Assembly: GCF_014650075.1 (NCBI RefSeq)
Contig: NZ_BMUG01000008.1
Coordinates: forward strand, 62,001 to 126,000
Source of the DNA: Streptomyces microflavus
GTDB taxonomy: Bacteria; Actinomycetota; Actinomycetes; Streptomycetales; Streptomycetaceae
DNA length: 64,000 bases
Direction of reading: 5' to 3'
The notes under the pieces are model-generated. The model ran no database searches, was not told the DNA's origin, and was given only the letters and a program-made list of their open reading frames with translations. Positions within the stretch are counted from its first letter, which is position 1; the number at the start of each line of letters is the position of its first letter. This document shows positions 16,375 through 24,527 of the stretch, in pieces. The translations under genes were made by a program, and so were the position numbers.

Positions 16375-18687
16375 TTGAGCACCAGCCACGACGAGCAGGA
16401 CCCCCCGGAGCACACCGTCGGACCCGTCCCCGAGGGCGAGCCGCGGTTCCGCCCCTACCACCACCCCGCCGCCGGCTGGGGCGCGGCGGAGAGCGTGACC
16501 CGGTTCCTGGCGCGCGAGCGCTCCCCGGTGGACGGTCCGCGGGCCATCATGAAGATGAACCACGAGGACGGCGGGTTCGACTGCCCCGGGTGCGCGTGGC
16601 CGGACGACCTCAAGGGCCTGCACCTGGACATCTGCGAGAACGGGATCAAGCACGTCACCTGGGAGATGACCCGCAAGCGGGTCGGGCGGGAGTTCTTCGC
16701 CGCCCATTCGGTGACCGAGTTGTCCGGGTGGAGCGACTTCGACCTGGAGAACCAGGGCCGGCTGACCGAGCCGATGGTCTACGACGCCGCGTCGGACCAC
16801 TACGTGCCGATCAGCTGGAAGGACGCGTTCGAGGTGGTCGGCGCCGCGCTGCGCGGCCTGGACGATCCGAACCGGGCGGCGTTCTACACCTCCGGCCGGC
16901 TCGGCAACGAAGCAACGTTCCTCTACCAGCTGATGGCCCGCGAACTGGGCACGAACAACCTGCCGGACTGCTCCAACATGTGCCACGAGGCCAGCGGCCG
17001 GGCCCTGACCGCATCCCTCGGCACGGGAAAGGGGACGGTCGACCTCAAGGACTGGGAGAGCGCCGACGCGCTGTTCATCCTCGGGGTCAACGCGGCCTCG
17101 AACGCGCCCCGGATGCTCACCGCCCTCTCCGAGGCCCACCGGCGGGGCGCGCAGATCGTCCACATCAACCCGCTCGTGGAGGCGGCCGCCACCCGCACCA
17201 TCGTCCCGCACGACTTCATGGACATGGCCCTCTTCAAGTCGACGCCGACCAGCACGCTGAACCTGCAGCCGCGCATCGGCGGGGACATGGCGCTGCTGCG
17301 GGGCATGGCGAAGGCGGTCCTGGAGCAGTCGGCGTCCGACCCGAAGGCGCTGGACCAGGAGTTCATCGCCCGGTACACCACGGGCTTCGCGGAGTACCGG
17401 GCGCTCTGCGAGGCGACTCCGTGGGAGGAGATCGAGCACCAGTCGGCGCTGAGCCGCGCCGACATCCTGAAGGCGGCCCGGGTGTACGGCGAGGCCGACC
17501 GCTCCATCGTGAGCTGGTGTCTGGGCCTCACCCAGCACGAGCACGGCGTCGACACCGTACGGGAGGTCGTCAACCTGCTGCTGCTCCGCGGCAACCTCGG
17601 GCGGGAGGGCGCGGGCCCCTCCCCCGTACGCGGACACAGCAACGTCCAGGGGAACCGGACCTGCGGGATCGACCACCGCCCCACCGACGCGTTCCTGGAC
17701 CGGCTCACCGAGGCCTGCGGGATCACCCCGCCCCGCGAGCACGGGCTGGACACCGTCGGCACGATCAAGGCGATGCAGCGCGGCGAGGTCAAGGTGTTCG
17801 TGGCCATGGGCGGCAACTTCGCCATGGCGGCGCCCGACACCCCGGCCACCTTCGCGGCGCTGCGCTCCTGCGACCTCACCGTCCAGGTCAGCACCAAGCT
17901 CAACCGGAGCCATCTCGTCCACGGCGCCGGGGCGCTCATCCTGCCGTGCCTGGGCCGGACCGAGAAGGACCATCAGCGCAAGGGCGTCCAGTCCACCTCC
18001 GTCGAGGACTCGATGAGCATGGTCCATCTGTCGATCGGCATGAAGCGCCCCGCATCCCCGCACCTGCTCTCCGAGCCTGCCATCGTCGCCGGGATGGCCC
18101 GCGCCGCCCTGCCCGGCAGCGCGACGCCGTGGCACTGGTACATCGAGGACTACGACCGCATCCGCGACACCATGGCCAAGGCCCTCGACGGCTTCGAGGA
18201 CTTCAACCGCCGGGTACGGCTCCCGCTGGGCTTCCGGATCAGGCAGCCCGCCCGGGAGCTGGTCTTCCTCACCCCGTCGGGGCGCGCCGAGTTCTCCGCC
18301 GCCGCCCTGCCCGACGTCGTGCCTGCAGCAGGCACGCTGGCGCTGGGCACCATGCGCTCCCACGACCAGTGGAACACCACCATCTACTCCGACAACGACC
18401 GCTACCGGGGCATCAAGAACCTGCGCACGCTGGTCTTCATGAACCGGGCCGACATGCGTGAGCGCGGCATCACCGACCTCGGTCCCGTCGACATCACGAG
18501 CACCGCGAAGGACGGCAGCCGGCGCCGGCTCGACGGCTACCTGGCCGTTCCGTACGACATTCCGCGCGGCTGCGCGGCCGGGTACATGCCCGAGATGAAC
18601 GTGCTGTGCGCGCTCGGCGACTACAGCACCCAGAGCGACCAGCCGATCATGAAACACGTCAAGGTGACCATCGCGCCTGCCGCCTGA
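16375..18687 (+). CDS. FdhF/YdeP-like molybdopterin oxidoreductase
   Basis: A 770-residue protein of the formate-dehydrogenase-H-like group that includes E. coli YdeP. It carries the N-terminal DCPGCAWPD motif, the SNMCHEASG loop with cysteine at the position of the metal ligand, and C-terminal dinucleotide-binding strands (MRSHDQWNTTIYSDNDRYRG). It should bind a bis-MGD cofactor; the lone CxxC is too small for the usual N-terminal [4Fe-4S] cluster site. The substrate is unknown; YdeP has been linked to acid resistance. The TTG start is chosen because GGG/GAGAG purine stretches precede it and homology begins soon after; it is less certain than an ATG. An FdhD-type sulfur-transfer gene is not adjacent. 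Confidence 0.85.
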   Translation: MSTSHDEQDPPEHTVGPVPEGEPRFRPYHHPAAGWGAAESVTRFLARERSPVDGPRAIMKMNHEDGGFDCPGCAWPDDLKGLHLDICENGIKHVTWEMTRKRVGREFFAAHSVTELSGWSDFDLENQGRLTEPMVYDAASDHYVPISWKDAFEVVGAALRGLDDPNRAAFYTSGRLGNEATFLYQLMARELGTNNLPDCSNMCHEASGRALTASLGTGKGTVDLKDWESADALFILGVNAASNAPRMLTALSEAHRRGAQIVHINPLVEAAATRTIVPHDFMDMALFKSTPTSTLNLQPRIGGDMALLRGMAKAVLEQSASDPKALDQEFIARYTTGFAEYRALCEATPWEEIEHQSALSRADILKAARVYGEADRSIVSWCLGLTQHEHGVDTVREVVNLLLLRGNLGREGAGPSPVRGHSNVQGNRTCGIDHRPTDAFLDRLTEACGITPPREHGLDTVGTIKAMQRGEVKVFVAMGGNFAMAAPDTPATFAALRSCDLTVQVSTKLNRSHLVHGAGALILPCLGRTEKDHQRKGVQSTSVEDSMSMVHLSIGMKRPASPHLLSEPAIVAGMARAALPGSATPWHWYIEDYDRIRDTMAKALDGFEDFNRRVRLPLGFRIRQPARELVFLTPSGRAEFSAAALPDVVPAAGTLALGTMRSHDQWNTTIYSDNDRYRGIKNLRTLVFMNRADMRERGITDLGPVDITSTAKDGSRRRLDGYLAVPYDIPRGCAAGYMPEMNVLCALGDYSTQSDQPIMKHVKVTIAPAA

Positions 18688-18755
18688 GCGGCGCATTCCC
18701 ACCCATCGAGGGCACAACACACCAGGCTGAACAGGGTTTCTGAGGATTCCTCATT

Positions 18756-18767
18756 TACTGGCCGGTA
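18756..18767 (+). promoter_or_regulatory. Imperfect palindrome upstream of the ceramidase
   Basis: TACTGGCCGGTA, an inverted repeat with one mismatched pair, lies 122 bp before the ceramidase start in a locally AT-rich patch. It has the shape of a TetR- or GntR-type operator. No regulator can be assigned from the sequence. Confidence 0.35.
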
Positions 18768-18889
18768 GAGACCTATGCGACGCAGGTCACACACCTCTAC
18801 CGTCGGGGCAGCGCTCCGGGTCCCTCCGATGTCGGTGAGCCGCCGACCGGGCCCCGGGGTCCCGCACGTCTCCCGCCCCAGGAGGTCCG

Positions 18890-20950
18890 ATGCCACCACC
18901 CCCCAGCCGCTCCCCCCGCAAGCTCTCCGCCCTCGTACTCGCCGCCGCTCTGGGAGCCGCGGCTCTCGGCGCCCCCTCCCCCGCATCGGCCGCACCGGCC
19001 GCCGACGACGGGGAGTACCTCGTCGGACGCGGCATCGCCGATGTCACCGGGGAGGCCGCCGAGACCGGGACGATGGGCTACTCCAGCTTCGACCAGAAGA
19101 CGTCCGGCATCCACCAGCGCCAGCGGTCCCGCGCGTACGTCGTGGTGGACCGGGCGACCGGGAAGCGCGTGGTCTACGTCAACGCCGACCTCGCGATGAT
19201 CTTCCAGTCCGTGCAGCAGGGCGTCATCGCCCGCCTCAAGGAGCGTTACGGCAGCCTGTACGGCGACGAGAACGTGCTGCTCTCCGCCACCCACACCCAC
19301 TCGGGCCCCGGCGGCTACTCCCACCACGTCGCGTACAACCTCTCCGTGCTCGGCTTCCAGAGCGCCACCTACCGGGCGATCGTCGACGGCATCGCCGACT
19401 CCGTGGCCAAGGCCCACGACGACCTGAAGCCCGGCACCATCAGCCTGGGCACCGGCACCCTCACCAACGCCAGCGTCAACCGCTCCCGGGAGGCCTTCGA
19501 CCGCAACCCGGCGGCCGACCGGGCGGCCTTCCCCGACGGGATCGACCCGGCGATGACCGTGCTGCGGTTCCGGCAGGGCGAGAAGGACGCGGGCGCGATC
19601 AGCTGGTTCGCCACCCACAACACCTCGATCACCAACAAGAACACCCTCATCAGCCCCGACAACAAGGGCTATGCCTCCTACGCCTGGGAGCACGACCACG
19701 AGGGCGTGCGCTATCTCGACAACACCCCGGGTTTCGTCGCCGCGTTCCCCAACACCAACGCCGGGGACATGTCCCCCAACCTCAACCTGAAGCCCGGATC
19801 GGGGCCCACCGAGGACGAGTTCGAGAACACCCGCATCATCGGCGAGCGCCAGCTCGACAAGGCCCGCGAGGTGTACGCCGGTGCGCGGCCGGTGACCGGA
19901 GGGGTCGACTCCCGTCTCGCCTATGTCGACATGGAGAACGTCACCGTACGCGGCGAGTACACGACGGACGGGAAGGAGCAGCGCACCTGCCCCGCCGTGG
20001 TGGGCGCCTCCACGCTCGCGGGCAGCGTGGAGGACGGTCCGGCGATCCCCGGCTTCGAGGAGGGCACGCGCACCCCGGTCGCGTCCATCATCGACGCGCT
20101 GCGCATCGACACCCCGTCGTGGCTCGCGACCTGCCAGTACCCGAAGGCGAGCCTGATCCCCACCGGCCTGCTGAGCAACGTCCACCCGGTCACCCCGAAG
20201 ATCCTCCCCCTCCAGATCATGAAGATCGGGGAGCTCTACCTGGTGGCGGGACCGGGCGAATTCACGATCACGGCCGGACTCCGGGTCCGCCGGACCGTGG
20301 CCCAGGAGCTCGGGGTCCCGCTGGAGCGGGTGCTGCTGCAGGGGTACGCCAACGCCTACAGCCAGTACGTGACGACACCGGAGGAGTACGAAACCCAGAA
20401 CTACGAGGGCGGCTCCACGCTCTACGGCCGCAACACGCTCCCCGCCTACCAGCAGGAGTACGCGCGGGTCGCGGCCTCCCTGCGCCAGGGCACCGCGATC
20501 GGCCGGGGCACGGCACCGCCGGACGAGTCGGCCCGGCAGTTCACGTTCCAGACGGGCGTCGTGTACGACAACCCGCCGCTCGGCAAGTCCTTCGGCGCGG
20601 TCCTGACCGCACCGGCCTCCTCGTACGCACGCGGCTCCACGGCGACCGTCGAGTTCGCCACCGGACACCCGAAGAACAACGTGCGCCGGGGTGGCACCTT
20701 CCTGGAGGTCCAGCGGCTGGAGGGCGGCTCATGGGTGCGGGTCCTGGACGACGGTGACTGGGAGACCACGTACCGCTGGACCCGGATCAACGGCCTGACA
20801 GGTACGTCGAAGGCGACGGTCACCTGGGCCATCGGGGCGGACACCGCTCCCGGCACCTACCGGATCGTGCACCACGGGGACGCGAAGAACCTGCTGGGGA
20901 AGATCACACCGTTCACGGGGGCATCCCCGACGTTCACCGTGAGCGGGTGA
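18890..20950 (+). CDS. Secreted neutral/alkaline ceramidase
   Basis: A 686-residue secreted hydrolase that should cleave ceramide to sphingosine and fatty acid. Residues 1 to about 35 are a Sec signal peptide ending ASA-AP. The zinc site motif THTHSGPGG (His135, His137) and the nucleophile motif NTNAGDMSPN (Ser295) match the bacterial/eukaryotic neutral ceramidase family. The C-terminal 150 residues form the immunoglobulin-like domain usual in the family. Streptomyces does not make sphingolipids, so the target is probably foreign lipid. The IclR gene downstream may regulate it. The 3' end is followed at once by a strong hairpin. Confidence 0.93.
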   Translation: MPPPPSRSPRKLSALVLAAALGAAALGAPSPASAAPAADDGEYLVGRGIADVTGEAAETGTMGYSSFDQKTSGIHQRQRSRAYVVVDRATGKRVVYVNADLAMIFQSVQQGVIARLKERYGSLYGDENVLLSATHTHSGPGGYSHHVAYNLSVLGFQSATYRAIVDGIADSVAKAHDDLKPGTISLGTGTLTNASVNRSREAFDRNPAADRAAFPDGIDPAMTVLRFRQGEKDAGAISWFATHNTSITNKNTLISPDNKGYASYAWEHDHEGVRYLDNTPGFVAAFPNTNAGDMSPNLNLKPGSGPTEDEFENTRIIGERQLDKAREVYAGARPVTGGVDSRLAYVDMENVTVRGEYTTDGKEQRTCPAVVGASTLAGSVEDGPAIPGFEEGTRTPVASIIDALRIDTPSWLATCQYPKASLIPTGLLSNVHPVTPKILPLQIMKIGELYLVAGPGEFTITAGLRVRRTVAQELGVPLERVLLQGYANAYSQYVTTPEEYETQNYEGGSTLYGRNTLPAYQQEYARVAASLRQGTAIGRGTAPPDESARQFTFQTGVVYDNPPLGKSFGAVLTAPASSYARGSTATVEFATGHPKNNVRRGGTFLEVQRLEGGSWVRVLDDGDWETTYRWTRINGLTGTSKATVTWAIGADTAPGTYRIVHHGDAKNLLGKITPFTGASPTFTVSG

Positions 20951-20958
20951 CCCGAGGC

Positions 20959-21012
20959 GCCGGAGCCGTGGTGCGTGCAGCGCTTTTGCACCGCACGCAC
21001 CACGGCTCCGGC
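20959..21012 (+). terminator. Strong hairpin between ceramidase and IclR gene
   Basis: A perfect 20-bp inverted repeat (20959-20978 with 20993-21012) around a 14-base loop containing TTTT. It starts 8 bp after the ceramidase stop. It almost certainly ends the ceramidase transcript, so the IclR gene should have its own promoter in or after the hairpin. Confidence 0.9.
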
Positions 21013-21069
21013 CGCCGCATCCCCCGCACACGAGATGCCGCACCCCGGCGCCGGGTCCATGCTGGTGGC

Positions 21070-21828
21070 ATGGGTGACCAGGCCGGCCCCGAGCCAACCG
21101 TGTCCGTCCAGCGGGACCTCCGGTTGCTGGAGGCCGCGGGGGCACATCCGACGGGCGCGCCCTCCCAGCAACTGGCCCGGGAGGCCGAGCTGCCCCCGGC
21201 CATGGCCGGGGAGCACCTGCGGACACTGGCCGAGGACGGCTATCTCAGGGAGCTGGACGACGGGGCGTACGCGCTGCCCGACCAGGGCCCGTCCCTTGAC
21301 ACCGGACCCGGCATCGGGGCGTGGACGGAGCACATCCGCCCCCTCCTGACCTCGCTGCGCGACGGCCTCTCCGCCGCCGCCTACCTGACGCTGTACGACG
21401 AGGGCGAGATCCGGGTCCTCCAGATCGTCGACAGCCCACGGGCGCCCCGGGTCGACCTCTGGGTGGGCTTCGAGGACGCCGGACACGCCACCGCCCTGGG
21501 CAAGAGCGTGCTGGGCGGGCTGGACGAGGAGGCCCGCGCCAACTACCTCTCCCGCCACCCCCTGGCCGACCTCACGTCCCACACGATCACGCGCCGCGAG
21601 GAGCTGATCCGGGAGCTGGACGCGCCGCCCATGGCCCCGCTCTCGATGGACCGGGAGGAGTACCGGCGCGGCACGACGTGCGTCGCGGTGCGGGTGTACA
21701 GCGGCGACCAGGTCGGTTCGCTCGGCATCTCGTTCCGCTCGGACCGGATGTACCGGACCAGCGAGGTCAGGGCCCAGCTGCTGTCGTCGGCGCTGCGTGT
21801 GACCCGCCGGCTCACGATCCCGGACTGA
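21070..21828 (+). CDS. IclR-family transcriptional regulator
   Basis: A 252-residue protein with an N-terminal winged helix (SVQRDLRLLEAAG, then APSQQLAREAELPPAMAGEHLRTLAEDGYL) and the IclR effector domain (LWVGFEDAGHATALGKSVLGGL and the RRGTTCVAVRVY stretch). The GAF-like effector pocket binds small ligands; which one is unknown. The ATG start gives the standard family length; the region before it is taken up by the hairpin. It may control the upstream ceramidase. Confidence 0.88.
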   Translation: MGDQAGPEPTVSVQRDLRLLEAAGAHPTGAPSQQLAREAELPPAMAGEHLRTLAEDGYLRELDDGAYALPDQGPSLDTGPGIGAWTEHIRPLLTSLRDGLSAAAYLTLYDEGEIRVLQIVDSPRAPRVDLWVGFEDAGHATALGKSVLGGLDEEARANYLSRHPLADLTSHTITRREELIRELDAPPMAPLSMDREEYRRGTTCVAVRVYSGDQVGSLGISFRSDRMYRTSEVRAQLLSSALRVTRRLTIPD

Positions 21829-21869
21829 CGGGCCCGGCGCCGCCTTCGGGCGGGGCGGACATGCGGCCG

Positions 21870-24440
21870 TCAGCCGTGGAAGGTGCCCATGGGCAGCAGC
21901 GGAGCCCAGTCCCGCAGGGGCCACTCCCAGGCGCCCTCCCGGGCCACGATCCTCCTGCTCGCCAGATGGACCGCACGGCTGAGCGGTGTGCCGGTGGTGC
22001 TCAGCCGCTCCAGGACCCACTCGGCGAACGCGTTGCCGTCCGGGGTGTCGCCGTACTCCCCCACGGTCGCGAGCACCTCCACCGACCCCGTCGCCAGGGC
22101 GAGGGTCGCGATGGTGACGGGCTCGGTCATGGCCTGGCCTGGGACGCCACCGCCCCAGCAGGTGATGAGGTAGAGACGCTGCGGCGGGGTCCCGCTGAGG
22201 ACGTCTGCGGGCAGCAGCCAGCTGCCGGGTTCCAGCTCCAGGTAGTGACCGGGCCCCACAGCCGGGCGGCCGTGGCACAACACGACGACGGTGTGGGCGT
22301 CGGCGGCCAGAACAGCCGTGACCTGCGGAGCGGAGGCCGGCAGGTCTAAGGTCCACCGTTCGTCCGCCTGCAGCCCGGCGAGGTTCAGGCCCTCCATCAC
22401 CGGACTGCGCCACAGGTACGAGGGACCGTCCACGGGCCGGGCGGGGCCGCGCCGGGCCAGCACGCGCTGGATGAGGAGCGAGGGGCAGACGACGTACTCG
22501 ACGCTCTCACCGAGCAGGCGCCGCGGACCGACGGGGACGGCACCCCAGGGGACCAGCCAGAGGTCGCTCGCCGGGACCAGGAGCAGCCGGGGGACGGCAC
22601 CGGCCGCGAGTGCCCGGCTCAGCCGCTCCGGGAGGAGTTCAGCGAGGGCGGCCAGGTCGCAAGGGCGCAGCGAGCCGCGTTCCTCGCCGTCGATCCGCAC
22701 CACGGACAGCAGTGTGGTGCACACCTCGCTCAACTCGACGCTGTCCAGCCGGCATTCACCGTGCTCGTCACGCCAGAGCCGGTGCAGCAGCCGGGGGGCG
22801 TCCGGATCGATCACCAGCTGGAGCATGTGGCATCGGTCCGGGACGGCGGCCAGCAGCTCCGCCCCTTCGTCGGCGGGCGGCAGATAGACCGCCGCCAGCA
22901 GGTCCTCGACCGCCGTACGCGCCGGTTCGCGCACTGTTCCCCCGATCGCGAGGCTGCCGATCATCCGGGCGATGCGCTCCTGCCGGGGCAGGTCGGGCGG
23001 CAGCCGCATCCCGCCCGCACCGGGCGGGCGGCGCTGCGCGAGCCAGCGCTCATCGCTGCTGACCAGCAAGTGCTGCAAGAGGGTCAGACGACCGGTGACC
23101 CCGTCCGGGACGTGGTGCGCCGCCAGACCGGCGAGCCGCCGCCCGGCCAGTCCGTCGGCCACCACCACGAACGACTCCGGCATCCCGGCCCCTACGGCCG
23201 CACGCAGGGCGGCCGAGTACACCGGACCGAAGCGTTCACGGTACTCACCCTGCACGGCGGCTTCGTGGTGGGCCGCCCGGTACTCCTCGATCGCGAACAC
23301 GGCGGCCACTCGGTCCCGTACCGCCTGCTCCCGGCCGTCCGCGTCGCCCAGCCGCTCCCGGCTCTCCGCGAGCTTCGCGAGGGCGTTGCAGACCCCCAGC
23401 AGGTCCCCGGCCTCCCGGTAGGCGGCTGCGGCCTTCTCGAAGAGCGCCACCGCCGCGGGCCAGTCCCGACGGGCGCGGGCCACCCGCCCGAAGTTCTGCA
23501 CCGCGTGCGCCTCAGCCGAGGCGAGACCGTGCGCCCTCGCGATCTCGTGCGCTGCGCGGTACCGCACTTCGGCCTCGTCCGTCTCGTCCACGTGGAGGAG
23601 CAGATCCCCCATGCTTTCCAGCACGTTGACCGTACCGACGGGGTCGTCGAACCGGGTGAAGGCCTTCGCGGCCACCACCAGCCACGTCCGGGCGATCTCG
23701 AGGTGCCCGGCCCGGTGGTACAGCGCGCCGATCCGCTGGGCCGCGTGGGCCTGGCCCGTCACGGAGCCGGCCTCGACGTACAGCGCGTGCGCCTGTTCGT
23801 GGGCTTCGATCGCCCTCATCAGGTCGCGCGACCGCTCGGCACACTCCGCCGAGCCGAAGAGCGCGTTCGCCTCGTAGAGCGGATCACCGATGCTGCGGGC
23901 CAGCTCTCCCGCATGCCCGTACATCTCTCGGGCCCGCTCGACGGAGTGCTGGTTCAGCGCGACGTGACCCAGTCCGGCCAGCGCGCGCAGCCGCCCGAAA
24001 CGGTACCTGCGGGCATCCGCGCGACGCAGCGCCATGCCGTACTGCTCAATGGCTTGCTCGACCTCACCGCGAGCCCGGTGTACATCGCCCAAGCCGATCA
24101 GGGCGTTGGTGGCGGTGAGTTCGTCGTACTGGCCTTCGAGGAGTTCGCGGCAGAGCGCGGCGGCATGGTCGAAGCGCCCGGTGTGCACCGCATCGTCGAG
24201 CTCGGTCTCGGCGAGCAGCGCCCGGTCCCAGAGCTCGGCGGTCACCGGGGCCGGTACCCCGTACGGCTCGGCGAGGTCCGTCAGATGGCGGTAGCGACAC
24301 CGGAGCGCAACGGCCCCGGGCGGTGGGCATTCCACCGGTACGCGCCCGCGCTCGGCCGAACTCCGTTGCCAGGCAGCGAAGATCAGCTTCGACGACGGGT
24401 GCTGAGTGATGTCGCCCCGGTAGGCGTCGCCGCTGTTCAC
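21870..24440 (-). CDS. TPR-CHAT domain protein (caspase-like protease)
   Basis: An 856-residue protein. Residues about 60-400 hold repeated helical pairs of TPR type (GLGDVHRARGEVEQAIEQYGMALRRA and similar 40-residue units). The C-terminal region is a CHAT domain, the clan-CD caspase-related fold, with an intact dyad: His723 in VVVLCHGRP and Cys761 in LYLITCWGG. CHAT proteases act in bacterial conflict and programmed-death systems, where TPRs sense or bind a partner. The GTG start at 24440 avoids overlap with the divergent TIR-like gene; the frame stays open far upstream and the ribosome-binding site is weak, so the start is uncertain. The divergent neighbour and the NB-ARC gene suggest one functional island. 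Confidence 0.85.
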   Translation of the reverse strand: MNSGDAYRGDITQHPSSKLIFAAWQRSSAERGRVPVECPPPGAVALRCRYRHLTDLAEPYGVPAPVTAELWDRALLAETELDDAVHTGRFDHAAALCRELLEGQYDELTATNALIGLGDVHRARGEVEQAIEQYGMALRRADARRYRFGRLRALAGLGHVALNQHSVERAREMYGHAGELARSIGDPLYEANALFGSAECAERSRDLMRAIEAHEQAHALYVEAGSVTGQAHAAQRIGALYHRAGHLEIARTWLVVAAKAFTRFDDPVGTVNVLESMGDLLLHVDETDEAEVRYRAAHEIARAHGLASAEAHAVQNFGRVARARRDWPAAVALFEKAAAAYREAGDLLGVCNALAKLAESRERLGDADGREQAVRDRVAAVFAIEEYRAAHHEAAVQGEYRERFGPVYSAALRAAVGAGMPESFVVVADGLAGRRLAGLAAHHVPDGVTGRLTLLQHLLVSSDERWLAQRRPPGAGGMRLPPDLPRQERIARMIGSLAIGGTVREPARTAVEDLLAAVYLPPADEGAELLAAVPDRCHMLQLVIDPDAPRLLHRLWRDEHGECRLDSVELSEVCTTLLSVVRIDGEERGSLRPCDLAALAELLPERLSRALAAGAVPRLLLVPASDLWLVPWGAVPVGPRRLLGESVEYVVCPSLLIQRVLARRGPARPVDGPSYLWRSPVMEGLNLAGLQADERWTLDLPASAPQVTAVLAADAHTVVVLCHGRPAVGPGHYLELEPGSWLLPADVLSGTPPQRLYLITCWGGGVPGQAMTEPVTIATLALATGSVEVLATVGEYGDTPDGNAFAEWVLERLSTTGTPLSRAVHLASRRIVAREGAWEWPLRDWAPLLPMGTFHG

Positions 24441-24527
24441 GGGTACCTGCGCGGAAGGGGTCTGTCCGTCATGAACGTATTCTTGACCCTGCACGGGCCC
24501 GTTGCACCAGCAGTCGAGGAGAGCCGG
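24441..24527. promoter_or_regulatory. Shared divergent promoter region of the CHAT and TIR-like genes
   Basis: These 87 bases separate the two divergent starts and must hold the promoters of both, unless either start is further downstream. It is locally less GC-rich than the flanks and contains a TTGACC box (24483-24488) that could be a -35 element for the rightward gene. No clear operator was seen. Confidence 0.5.

Noticed and set aside
16141..18720. 859-codon open frame opposite the molybdopterin oxidoreductase
   Set aside because: No family motifs and biased composition; the plus-strand gene has strong homology features over the whole length.
18797..20668. 623-codon open frame opposite the ceramidase
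   Set aside because: Shadow of a gene with clear catalytic motifs on the other strand.
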